Source: CAVRIA01 sp963721115
GTDB taxonomy: Bacteria > Desulfobacterota > Binatia > HRBIN30 > CADEER01
Direction of reading: 5' to 3'
Assembly: GCA_963721115.1 (NCBI GenBank)
Contig: CAVRIA010000008.1
Location: forward strand, 496,001-560,000
DNA length: 64,000 bases
Position numbers and translations under genes: made by a program. Positions within the stretch are counted from its first letter, which is position 1. Each line of letters starts with the position of its first letter. The notes below the pieces were generated by a model, which was not told the origin of the DNA, did no database searches, and saw only the letters and a list, made by a program, of their open reading frames with translations. Below, one piece after another: positions 1 through 7,752 of this stretch.

Positions 1-879
1 ACGACGCGCATCGCGGCGGTCGACCGCGCCATGGCGGCGGCGCCGGCGCTGCGAGTCGGTATCGTGCAGGGAAACCTCGGCGTGCAGGAAAAGGGGAGGG
101 ATGCGGAGCGCGACCACCGCCGCTACCTGGAGCAGACGCGCCGCCTCCTGTCGGAGGGCGACATCGACCTCATCGTATGGCCGGAAACCGTCTACACGCG
201 CGGCCTGCGCGGTCCGCTGCCGATCTCGGGCGAGCTCATCCGCCGCGACCTGCGGGCGCCGCTGCTGTTCGGCGGCGCCTTCGTCGGCACCGGCACGGGA
301 CGCCGTCTGGTCTACAACTCCGCCCTGCTGATCGATGCCGACGGCGTGATCCGCGAGGCGTACGAGAAGAACCTCCTCATCCCGTTCACGGAGTACGTGC
401 CCTTCGCCAGCCTCGTGCCGTCGATCGGCGACCGCTTCCCGGTCGCCTCCCATTTCTCCGCCGCGACCGACGCCTCTGCGCTCTCGCTCGGCCCTTGGCG
501 CATCGCCACGCCGATCTGCTACGAGGCCGTGCGGCCTGCCTTCGTGCGCCGGATGGTCCGCGAGGGAAGGGCCAATCTGATCGTCACGCTCGCCAACGAC
601 GCCTGGTTCGGCGACTCGCAGGGGCCGTGGCTGCATCTGGCCATGGCGGAGCTCAGAGCCGTCGAGCACCGCCGCTACCTGGTGCGCGCCACGAACAGCG
701 GCGTCAGCGCCATCGTCGACCCCACCGGCCGCGAGGTGGCGCGGACCGGTCTCCTGACGCGCGAGAACCTGCGCGCCGAGGTCCGGATGCTGGACCAGAC
801 GACGCCGTACACCCGCTATGGCGACTGGATCGGCTGGCTCGCCGCCGCCGCGATCCTGGTGACATTGCGGCGGCGGTAA
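1..879 (+). CDS. lnt: Apolipoprotein N-acyltransferase, C-terminal part
   Basis: Inner-membrane enzyme that adds the third acyl chain to lipoproteins. The frame is open to the window edge, so the start and the multi-spanning membrane domain lie upstream. The visible part is the nitrilase-type domain. The Glu of WPETV, the Lys of YEKNLLIPF and the Cys of PICYE (residues 52, 113 and 163 counted from the Met at position 31) follow the order and spacing of the Glu-Lys-Cys triad. A last hydrophobic stretch, IGWLAAAAILVTL, fits the C-terminal membrane helix of Lnt. That helix and the EYVPF motif make a free-standing nitrilase less likely. No convincing gene follows for 2.3 kb, so no operon partner is visible downstream. 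Confidence 0.9.
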   Translation, partial: TTRIAAVDRAMAAAPALRVGIVQGNLGVQEKGRDAERDHRRYLEQTRRLLSEGDIDLIVWPETVYTRGLRGPLPISGELIRRDLRAPLLFGGAFVGTGTGRRLVYNSALLIDADGVIREAYEKNLLIPFTEYVPFASLVPSIGDRFPVASHFSAATDASALSLGPWRIATPICYEAVRPAFVRRMVREGRANLIVTLANDAWFGDSQGPWLHLAMAELRAVEHRRYLVRATNSGVSAIVDPTGREVARTGLLTRENLRAEVRMLDQTTPYTRYGDWIGWLAAAAILVTLRRR

Positions 880-966
880 CGCGCCACGGTGCCGGTCCCG
901 AGGGGCGGCGGGGTGTCCGGGGATATCGAATCTCGGTCGTCGATCAAGACCCTCCGCCTCCCCGTT

Positions 967-1666
967 GATCACAAGGAACCGGGGTGTTCTGTGCGGGGCT
1001 TGCGCCCCTGCAGCCCCTCCGGGGAGGGAACCGCTCAGACGCCGCGGTTCCCTCCCCGTGCCCCTCTCTCCGGTGGCTCCGCTCCGAGGCGAATCCGCTT
1101 CCCCGCTCAGCACCGGAGTTGGCGGTCGGCGCGCGTAACGGGATCCGCCTCACTACCTGAATCTACGCGCCACTGACGGGAACCGACTCCCTCGGCCTCG
1201 CGCACGGCTTCACGACCGCGCCACTCTCTGCCGATCTCGTCCTCACGCCTCTTCGAAAGGTCGAGGCCTTGGAGTTTTGATTTCTTCTCTCGCTTCGCGA
1301 TGAAGCGCTTCGCTTGCGTGCGCAACATGATCGATCGGCGTGTTTCGACCGCCTGCCTCGCTCCCAGCACAACGCTCTCTTCGAACGCGCGCGTGGACGC
1401 GGTTCGGGCAGAGCCGCGCCAGAAAGGTGGTGTTCGGTCGGGTGGCTCACTGGGACTGGGCTACCTGGCCGCGGGGCGACCACTACACCCTATTTGCCCG
1501 CGCAGCGTTCAAGGGAAGTGGGAGCTCGAGGGCGACAACCGTAGGTTTCGCCCTCGAAGGGCGCGGGGACGGTAGTCCCGCACCGACAAAGAGGGGTCCA
1601 CCCGAGGGGTGGCGGGGGTCCGTTGGATGCCGGACTCGGTCGGGGACAAAAACCCCACCCCCCTTT
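967..1666. repeat. 700-bp repeat, copy 1
   Basis: First full unit of the array, beginning at GATCACAAGGAACCGG. It differs from copy 2 at scattered positions over its first two thirds and is almost identical to it in the last third. Confidence 0.8.
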
Positions 1667-2368
1667 GATCACAAGGAACCGGCTTGTTCTGTGCGGGGCT
1701 TGCGCCCCTGCGGCCCCTCCGGGGAGGGAACCGCTCAGACGCCGCGGTTCCCTCCCCGAACCCCTCTCTCCGGTGGCTTCGCTCCGAGGCGAATCCGCTT
1801 CCCCTTTGAGCACCGGAGTTGGCGGTCGGCGCGCGTAACGGGAGGCGGCTCGCTACCTGAATCTACGCGCCACTGACGGGAACCGACTCCCTCGGTCTCG
1901 CGCACGGCTTCACCACCGCGCCACTCTCTGCCGATCTCGCTCTCCCGCCTCTTCGAAAGGTCGAGGCCTTGGAGTTTTGATTTCTTCTTTCGCTTCGCGA
2001 TGAAGCGCTTCGCTTGCGTGCGCAACATGATCGATCGGCGTGTTTCGACCGCCTGCCTCGTTCCAAGCACACTGCTCTCTTCGAACGCGCGCGTGGACGC
2101 GGTTCGGGCAGAGCCGCGCAAGAAAGGTGGTGTTCGGTCGGGTGGCTCACTGGGACTGCGCTACCTGGCCGCGGGGCGACCACTACACCCTATTTGCCCG
2201 CGCAGCGTTCAAGGGAAGTGGGAGCTCGAGGGCGACAACCGTAGGTTTCGCCCTCGAAGGGCGCGGGGACGGTAGTCCCGCACCGACAAAGAGGGGTCCA
2301 CCCGAGGGGTGGCGGGGGTCCGTTGGATGCCGGACTCGGTCGGGGACAAGAAGCCCCCACCCCCCTTT
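1667..2368. repeat. 700-bp repeat, copy 2
   Basis: Second full unit, beginning at the same GATCACAAGGAACCGG anchor. It has a two-base length difference from copy 1 near its end, in a run of C residues. Confidence 0.8.
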
Positions 2369-3148
2369 GATCACAAGGAACCGGCTTGTTCTGTGCGGGG
2401 CTTGCGCCCCTGCGGCCCCTCCGGGGAGGGAACCGCTCAGACGCCGCGGTTCCCTCCCCGCACCCCTCTCTCCGGTGGCTCCGCTCCGAGGCGAATCCGC
2501 TTCCCCTTTGAGCACCGGAGTTGGCGGTCGGCGCGCGTAACGGGAGGCGGCTCGCTACCTGAATCTACGCGCCACTGACGGGAACCGACTCCCTCGGTCT
2601 CGTACACGGCTTCACCACCGCGCCACTCTCTGCCGATCTCGCTCTCCCGCCTCTTCGAAAGGTCGAGGCCTTGGAGTCTTGATTTCTTCCTTCGCTTCGC
2701 GATGAAGCGCTTCGCTTGCGTGCGCAGCATGATCGATCGACGTGTTTCGACCACAGGCATCGTTCCGAGCACACTGCTCTCTTCGAACGCGCGCGTGGAC
2801 GCGGGTCGGGCAGAGCCGCGCAGGAATGCTGGTGGTCGATCGAGTTCTGATTCCAAACCCAACAGCCTAGCCTGAAACTCGCCCCGGCTGTGCCCGGGTT
2901 CATAGGCAAAGGCTGGGGCTCGGGCTGAGGCTGGGGCTCGATCCCAAAGACCGCGCGAAGCGCGCACCGTCCTCAGCCCGAGCCTGAGCCTCAGCCTCAG
3001 CCTGTTCCGGAAGTCCGTGTGTTTCTCAGCTCGAATGATCCGGCGCAGCCCGGGGGCAACACGAACAGCATGACAACGTAACAACCTGCAGCTCGGAGCT
3101 CGATGGCGACAACCGTAGGTTTCGCCCTCGAGGGGCGGCGGGGACTCT
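2369..3148. repeat. 700-bp repeat, copy 3, interrupted
   Basis: This copy follows copy 2 closely to about 2826. A segment of about 270 bp carrying a hexanucleotide inverted repeat then takes the place of unit sequence. The unit's terminal hairpin segment (GCGACAACCGTAGGTTTCGC) returns at about 3105. The interruption is longer than the sequence it replaces by about 170 bp. Confidence 0.65.
2911..3003. repeat. Degenerate GGCTCG hexanucleotide tract forming an inverted repeat
   Basis: The left tract (2911-2940) is five hexamers of the form GGCTGG/GGCTCG/GGCTGA. The right tract (2971-3003) is their reverse complement. The best-paired arms are 2917-2930 and 2971-2984, 14 bp and perfect, 40 nt apart. 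The same type of hexamer run occurs at three gene ends in the ATPase operon at the other side of the window. Confidence 0.75.
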
Positions 3149-3248
3149 GTCGAGGTTCGAAAGGGCCAAATATTTCGTATCTTGCCTCATTGCGCCGATT
3201 GGTGTAATGATTGTTGCTCGCGAAGGCGCGCAACGTACGCACTGCGAC

Positions 3249-4109
3249 ATGCAGCTCCCCCCCAAGACTCTCATCGTCGATCTCCTCTCGACCATGCCGC
3301 GCGAGCACCCCGTGGCGGTGGGCGCCTTGGTGCGCGCGGCGGGCATCTTCGGCATCGGCGAAAACGCCGTGCGCGTCGCGCTGGCGCGACTGCGCTCGCG
3401 CGGCATCATCGAGTCCGACGAGCGCGGCCTGTATCGCCTCGGCCCGGCCGCGCTGGCCGTGAACGACCAGGTGCGGTCGTGGCGGTCGGTCGAGGCGAAG
3501 GTGCATCCGTGGGACGAGTCGTGGGTGGCGGTCGAGACCGAGAGCCTGCCGCGCGGCGATCGGGCCGCCCTGCGGAGGCGCGTGCGCGCCCTGCGCCTGC
3601 TGGGGTTCCGCCCACTGGCCGCGACCCTTCACCTGCGCCCGAACAACCTCGCCGGCGGCATCGAGGCGGTGCGGCGACGCCTCGAATCGCTCGGTCTCGG
3701 ACGGCGCGCTCTGGTGTTCCGGATCTCCGAGCTGGACGGCAGCGCCGACCGCCGGGCCCGCGCGCTGTGGGATGCCGGGGCGCTGGAGATCGGCTACGAG
3801 TCCACGCGGGCGCGGCTCGAGGCGAGCGCGGCGGGCCTGTCGGCGCTGGCGCGCGAGGCCGCCATGGCCGAGTCGTTTCTCCTGGGAGGGGAGGCGGTGC
3901 GGCAGATCGTGCTCGACCCGCTGCTTCCCGCTCCCATCGTCGATACGTCGAAGCGCCGCGCCCTGGTCGACGCCATGCGTCGCTACGATCGGCTCGGGCG
4001 CCGTTTCTGGAAGTCGTGGGCAGGGGAATCCGTCGCGCTCGAGCAGAGCCCCGGCGACGTTCGCGGCCTGAGCGCCGAGGAGATCCTCCCCGCCGAAGGG
4101 CTCGCCTGA
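3249..4109 (+). CDS. PaaX-family transcriptional regulator
   Basis: GntR-like winged-helix repressor of the PaaX type. The founding member controls phenylacetate degradation and binds phenylacetyl-CoA; the ligand here is unknown. The N-terminal ~70 residues form the DNA-binding part (IFGIGENAVRVALARLRSRG is the recognition region). The middle carries the family's typical LRLLGFRPLA and LHLRPNNLAGG segments, and the length of 286 aa fits. I chose the Met at 3249 because homology begins there (MQLPPKTLIVDLL). An in-frame ATG at 3207 would add 14 residues, and neither start has a clear ribosome binding site. The gene sits 42 bp upstream of a fatty acid desaturase in the same direction, so it may control that gene rather than phenylacetate catabolism, of which no gene is seen nearby. 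Confidence 0.82.
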   Translation: MQLPPKTLIVDLLSTMPREHPVAVGALVRAAGIFGIGENAVRVALARLRSRGIIESDERGLYRLGPAALAVNDQVRSWRSVEAKVHPWDESWVAVETESLPRGDRAALRRRVRALRLLGFRPLAATLHLRPNNLAGGIEAVRRRLESLGLGRRALVFRISELDGSADRRARALWDAGALEIGYESTRARLEASAAGLSALAREAAMAESFLLGGEAVRQIVLDPLLPAPIVDTSKRRALVDAMRRYDRLGRRFWKSWAGESVALEQSPGDVRGLSAEEILPAEGLA

Positions 4110-4151
4110 GCCGCGCAGGAGAGATCGAAGACAAATGCACAGGAGATCCGA

Positions 4152-5084
4152 ATGAAGGTAACCGATGTCCTTTCACGGGAAGAGCTGCGCCTGTTCACCG
4201 AGAGCAGCGACTGGCAGGGGGCGAAGGCCGTCGCGTTCAACTGGGCCTTCGTGGCGGCGATCTTCGCCGCGGTCGCCGCGTGGCCCAACGTGCTGACCGT
4301 CCTGGCCGGCATCGCCCTCCTCGGCGGCCGCCAGCTCGCCTTCGCCGCACTCATGCACGACTGCGGACACGGCGCCCTGTTCGCCAGCAAGAGGGCCAAC
4401 GCCCTGGTGGGCCAGTGGCTGTGTGCGTACCCGATCCTGTCGGACCAGCCGCGCTACATGAAGGGCCACCGCAGGCACCACGCCCTGGCCGGCACGGACA
4501 AGGACCCCGACCTGCCCAACTACATGAGCTACCCGGTCACCAGGCAGAGCCTGCGGCGCAAGATCGTGCGAGACCTGACGGGGCGGACCGGCTGGAAGGC
4601 GCTGCGGGCCACCTGGCGCAGGGGGCGGAGCGATCTGTGGAAGGCGCCCTGGAACGGCAACGCGCTGCTCGGACATCTGATCGTGAACGGCGCCATGTTC
4701 GGCGTCCTGCTGGCCACCGGTCACGGGCTGCTCTTCCTGATGTGGCCGGCGGCCTACGTGACCGCGTACATGTTGATCGCCCGACTGCGCCAGGTGGCGG
4801 AGCACGGGGCGGTGCCCGATCTCTACGACCTCGACCCGCGCAGGAACACGCGCACCACGCACGTGCGCCCCTGGGAGCGATTGTTCCTCGCTCCCTACAA
4901 CCTCAACTACCACCTCGAGCACCATTTCCTGGCGTCGGTGCCCTGCTATCGCCTCAAGGAGCTCCACCACTTCCTGGCGGACAAGGGGATCTACGCGGAG
5001 ACCGACTTCCCGCGCGGCTACTACGACCTGTTTTCGAGGGTGGCGACGGTCTCCTCGCCAACGCTCGAACGCCAGACGGCCTAG
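4152..5084 (+). CDS. Membrane fatty acid desaturase
   Basis: Di-iron membrane desaturase/hydroxylase that introduces a double bond (or hydroxyl) into an acyl or related lipid chain at the cytoplasmic membrane. The three histidine boxes are all present: HDCGH (residues 69-73), HRRHH (106-110) and HLEHH (254-258). Hydrophobic segments lie at about 27-66 and 175-212. The length of 310 aa fits the family. The start has a good ribosome binding site (AGGAGATCCGA before ATG). The PaaX-like regulator directly upstream is probably cotranscribed. The substrate and position of desaturation cannot be read from the sequence; carotenoid hydroxylases of the same superfamily are an alternative. Confidence 0.88.
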   Translation: MKVTDVLSREELRLFTESSDWQGAKAVAFNWAFVAAIFAAVAAWPNVLTVLAGIALLGGRQLAFAALMHDCGHGALFASKRANALVGQWLCAYPILSDQPRYMKGHRRHHALAGTDKDPDLPNYMSYPVTRQSLRRKIVRDLTGRTGWKALRATWRRGRSDLWKAPWNGNALLGHLIVNGAMFGVLLATGHGLLFLMWPAAYVTAYMLIARLRQVAEHGAVPDLYDLDPRRNTRTTHVRPWERLFLAPYNLNYHLEHHFLASVPCYRLKELHHFLADKGIYAETDFPRGYYDLFSRVATVSSPTLERQTA

Positions 5085-5114
5085 CGGTGCTCGGAGAGGG
5101 GCGTGACCGGCGAC

Positions 5115-5262
5115 CGGGCTTTGCCCATTCATTCGAGCTGTCGGTGCGGCGGCCGAAGGTTGTAAGTTGTTGAGTGTTGTTGGTTCTCGAGGCTCCAACA
5201 ACCAACAACTCGACAACGAACAACCTGGCGGGGCGGCTGGGCGGATTGTTGGGCAAAGCCCG
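5115..5262. repeat. Nested inverted repeat with CAACAACC core
   Basis: Outer arms CGGGCTTTGCCCA (5115-5127) and its exact reverse complement (5250-5262) enclose an inner pair GTTGTTGG (5176-5183) and CCAACAAC (5195-5202), with more imperfect GTTGTTG/CAACAAC pairing around it. The element fills most of the gap between the desaturase and rsmE. Related CAAC-rich pieces occur at 6887-6917, 7656-7681 and near 3068-3090. Confidence 0.75.
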
Positions 5263-5287
5263 GCGACCGGGAACCGGGTGACATCAC

Positions 5288-5343
5288 TGATCCCTGATTC
5301 CGACCGGTCACCGGTCACTGGTGATCTGTGATCACCGGTTGGC
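5288..5343. repeat. Degenerate CCGGTCACT-type short repeat
   Basis: A run of imperfect ~10-bp units built on GATC/CCGGTCAC directly upstream of rsmE. It resembles the longer CCGGCTCACT run at 19103-19200. It leaves no room for a clear ribosome binding site of rsmE. Confidence 0.5.
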
Positions 5344-5344
5344 C

Positions 5345-6052
5345 ATGAACCTGATCGTCCTGTACCCGGAGGACTTCGTCGCCCCGGACCGGGTTCTCCT
5401 GCGCGGGCGGCGGCTACGCCACGTGCGCTACGTTCACCGGGCGAAGGCGGGAGACACCCTGCGCGTCGGCCTGTTGAACGACCGCATCGGAAGCGGGCGC
5501 GTCGAGGCCCTGAGCGAAGATCGGCTGGAGATGCGCGTCGACCTGGATCGGCCGCCTCCCGCGGCGCTGCCGGTCGTTCTGCTCCTCGCCCTGCCGCGTC
5601 CGAAGAGCCTGAAGAGAGTCGTTCAGACCGCCGTGACCATGGGGGTGAAGCGAATCGTACTGTTCAACGCCTGGCGGGTAGAGAAGAGCTTCTGGCTCAG
5701 TCCAGCGCTCTCCGCCGAGAGCCTGCACGAGCAGATGATCCTCGGCCTCGAGCAGGCGCGGGACACCGTCCTGCCCTCGATCGAGATGCGCCGCCGCTTC
5801 AAGCCCTTCGTCGAGGACGAAATGCCGGCCCTGATCGAGGGGAAGCGGGCTCTGGTGGCGCATCCCGCGGCCGAATGCGAATGCCCGCGCGGCCTCCGCG
5901 CTCCGGCGGCGCTGGCGATCGGGCCGGAAGGCGGCTTCATCGCCTACGAGGTCGACCTGCTTTGCGCCGCGGGCTTCGAGGCGGTCTCGCTCGGCGCGCG
6001 CCGCCTGCGCGTCGAGCAGGCGCTGCCGGCGTTGCTGGGCCGACTGTTCTGA
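5345..6052 (+). CDS. rsmE: 16S rRNA m3U1498 methyltransferase RsmE
   Basis: SPOUT-class methyltransferase that N3-methylates U1498 of 16S rRNA in the assembled small subunit. The N-terminal ~70 residues are the PUA-like RNA-binding domain (LRGRRLRHVRYVHRAKAGD). The C-terminal part carries the knot motif AIGPEGGF followed by LGARRLRVEQALPALL. The latter aligns with the LG-R-ILR-ETA motif of the family but reads RVEQA where RTETA is common. The length of 235 aa is normal. The Met at 5345 opens the conserved region (MNLIVLYPEDF); an upstream in-frame ATG at 5321 lies inside the short repeat and is less likely. Confidence 0.88.
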   Translation: MNLIVLYPEDFVAPDRVLLRGRRLRHVRYVHRAKAGDTLRVGLLNDRIGSGRVEALSEDRLEMRVDLDRPPPAALPVVLLLALPRPKSLKRVVQTAVTMGVKRIVLFNAWRVEKSFWLSPALSAESLHEQMILGLEQARDTVLPSIEMRRRFKPFVEDEMPALIEGKRALVAHPAAECECPRGLRAPAALAIGPEGGFIAYEVDLLCAAGFEAVSLGARRLRVEQALPALLGRLF

Positions 6053-6077
6053 AAGCCGCGGGGGAGCCCGCCGCTTC

Positions 6078-6764
6078 TCACCGCGTGACGATGCTCTGGG
6101 CGCCCTTGACGAGCTGCTCGGCCGACTCGCCGTCACCGCGGGTGATGTCTTCGAGCTTGAAGGGAATGGATACGCCCTTCTGGCAGGCCGGGCGGGCCGC
6201 CAGCGCGTCGAGCCAGCGCCGCAGGTTCGGCAGGTCGTCGACGTCCACACCCGACCAGGCGTGCGTACGCACCCACGACCAGTTGGCGATGTCCGCGATG
6301 CTGTAGTCCCCGGCCAGGTACTCGTGCTCCGCCAGTCGCGCGTCGAGCACCGTGAACAGGCGCTTGCACTCGTGCTGGTAGCGGTCGATGGCGGGTTGGA
6401 TCTTCTCCGGAAAGTAGCGGAAGAAGACGTTCGCCTGCCCCATCATCGGACCGATCCCGGCCATCTGGAACATCAGCCACTGGAGGACCAGCGAGCGGCC
6501 CTTCGCATCGGCGGGCATCAGCTTGCCCGTCTTCTCGGCCAGGTAGATCAGGATGGCGCCCGACTCGAAGACGGCGAAGTTCCCCTCGTCGCGGTCGACG
6601 ATGGTCGGAATGCGCCCGTTCGGGTTGATCTCGAGATACTCGGGCTTCTTCTGCTCCCCGGCCCACAGATTGACCGGGTGCACCTCGTACGGGAGGCCCA
6701 TCTCCTCGAGGGCGATGGAGGCCTTCCAGCCGTTCGGCGTCGGCGCCGTGTAGAGATCGATCAT
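6078..6764 (-). CDS. Glutathione S-transferase, YfcG/YghU-like
   Basis: Cytosolic glutathione transferase-fold protein, probably with disulfide reductase or peroxidase activity as in the nu-class relatives YfcG and YghU. The N-terminal thioredoxin-like domain starts MIDLYTAPTPNGWKASIALE and contains NPNGRIPTIVD (cis-Pro region) and FESGAILIYLAEK, the ES glutathione-binding pair. The helical C-terminal domain follows from about residue 90. The Met at 6764 is preceded by a strong site (GAGGAGG) and matches the family start, so the longer upstream extension is rejected. The gene converges with rsmE, with 25 bp between the stops. Confidence 0.9.
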   Translation of the reverse strand: MIDLYTAPTPNGWKASIALEEMGLPYEVHPVNLWAGEQKKPEYLEINPNGRIPTIVDRDEGNFAVFESGAILIYLAEKTGKLMPADAKGRSLVLQWLMFQMAGIGPMMGQANVFFRYFPEKIQPAIDRYQHECKRLFTVLDARLAEHEYLAGDYSIADIANWSWVRTHAWSGVDVDDLPNLRRWLDALAARPACQKGVSIPFKLEDITRGDGESAEQLVKGAQSIVTR

Positions 6765-6886
6765 GAAGCTCCTCCTCGCGTCAGGGTGGGTATGGCGCCG
6801 CCCAACCTGACAGGTTTCGGTGGTTGTGTACACGCGGCCGTCCCTCGGTCGGAGTTGGGTCGTTGCACCGTTCGGACCATCGATTG

Positions 6887-6917
6887 CCAACAACGAACAA
6901 CCCAACAACCAACAACC
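6887..6917. repeat. CAACAACC short tandem tract
   Basis: Four imperfect copies of (C)CAACAACGAACAACC-like units in the 269-bp gap upstream of the small gene at 7034. It belongs to the same family as the inner arms of the 5115-5262 element. Confidence 0.6.
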
Positions 6918-7033
6918 TTCAGGGGGGGTTCGGCCGGTTCGGTTTGGGGTTGTGGTTTTAGGCTCGGTGCGGATAGTTGGATCGTTATCGCAACGACGCT
7001 TCTCGAGTCTCTCAACGAAGAAGGAGGTGCAAC

Positions 7034-7345
7034 ATGAGAGTTTTGCTCAAGGTCAACATCCCCGTCGAGGCGGGGAACACAGCAACGAAGGCCGGCAAGC
7101 TGGGCGCAACGATTCAGGCCATACTCGCCGACCTGAAGCCCGAAGCGTCCTATTTCACCGACGACCACGGGCAGAGAGCGGCGTTCGTGTTCCTGGACCT
7201 GCGCGACGCCTCGCAAATCCCGACGATCGCGGAGCCCTGGTTCCTCGCATTGAACGCCCACGTCGAAGTCCATCCGGTCATGGTGCTGGACGACCTGATG
7301 AAGGCGGGCCCGGCCATCGAAAAGGCGGTCAAGAAGTACACCTGA
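7034..7345 (+). CDS. Conserved small protein of unknown function
   Basis: A 103-residue cytoplasmic protein starting MRVLLKVNIPVEAGN, with a strong ribosome binding site (AAGGAGG, 6 nt before the ATG). No signal peptide or membrane segment is visible. The alternation of strands and helices and the size suggest a dimeric alpha/beta (ferredoxin-like) barrel of the kind that often binds small aromatic or heme-like ligands; this is an inference from sequence pattern. Relatives are, as far as I recall, sometimes labelled pantothenate synthetase in databases, which the sequence does not support, since it lacks the length and the HIGH-type motif of PanC. It stands alone between repeat-bearing gaps. 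Confidence 0.75.
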   Translation: MRVLLKVNIPVEAGNTATKAGKLGATIQAILADLKPEASYFTDDHGQRAAFVFLDLRDASQIPTIAEPWFLALNAHVEVHPVMVLDDLMKAGPAIEKAVKKYT

Positions 7346-7752
7346 TCTCGGCAGAACATCGAGAAGGGAGCGGGCGCTGCGTGAGGACGGAAGTAGGCGC
7401 CCTCTCGAGGAGGCGAAGATGAAGGGGCAGCCGCCCGTCGTCTCCGCGGGGCCGCCGGCCTTCACGGCTTCTTGCCGACCGTCAACCTGATCCCGCGCCT
7501 GACGATTCGGTTCCTGCGCAGAGACTTCGACGCGGACTTCTGGGCGACTCCGGCGCCCGGTGTCGCCCAGCCGACCTGGCCGAGTTGGCTGAAACCGAAG
7601 AGGTGAAGGCGCCAGCGCCAGTCTTCCGCCGCGAGTCGCGCAACCAATCTCCCGCAACTCAACAACCAACGACGAACAACCTGCCCCTCCGCCCTTGGCG
7701 ATTTCCCGCGAAGCCTCTATGAAGAAGGCAGCGCGACGGCAATGGAGAGAGC
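7346..7752. other. Gene-poor gap with CAAC repeat and a possible gene remnant
   Basis: No complete gene is seen here. Positions 7656-7681 hold another CAACAACC/CAACGACGAACAACC tract. In the plus frame ending at about 7607 a stretch reads as FLPTVNLIPRLTIRFLRRDF and continues in protein-like composition to a stop, without a start codon or recognisable family. It may be the tail of a decayed gene. Confidence 0.35.

Larger units (their letters stand above)
967..3148. repeat. Array of three ~700-bp direct repeats, non-coding
   Basis: Three head-to-tail copies start at about 967, 1667 and 2369 (period 700 then 702 bp). The first two are about 95% identical by eye. Each copy carries a 13-bp perfect stem with an 11-nt loop (1021-1057, 1721-1757, 2423-2459) and further GC-rich hairpins such as GAGGGCGA/TCGCCCTC. 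The third copy matches up to about 2826, is replaced by unrelated sequence to about 3097, then resumes for roughly 50 bp. The 87 bp between lnt and the first copy look like a degenerate end of the same unit. Open frames inside the units are arginine/serine-rich, exist on both strands and resemble no protein family I know, so I treat the 2.3-kb stretch as gene-free. Confidence 0.85.

Noticed and set aside
1163..2909. Roughly 106-residue minus-strand frames repeated in each 700-bp unit
   Set aside because: Conservation follows from DNA identity of the repeats; composition is Arg/Ser-rich, the third copy changes its N-terminal part, and no start signal is visible.
6887..6917. CAACAACC tracts as a CRISPR or iteron origin
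   Set aside because: Units are too short and irregular, there are no spacers, and no replication or cas gene is nearby.
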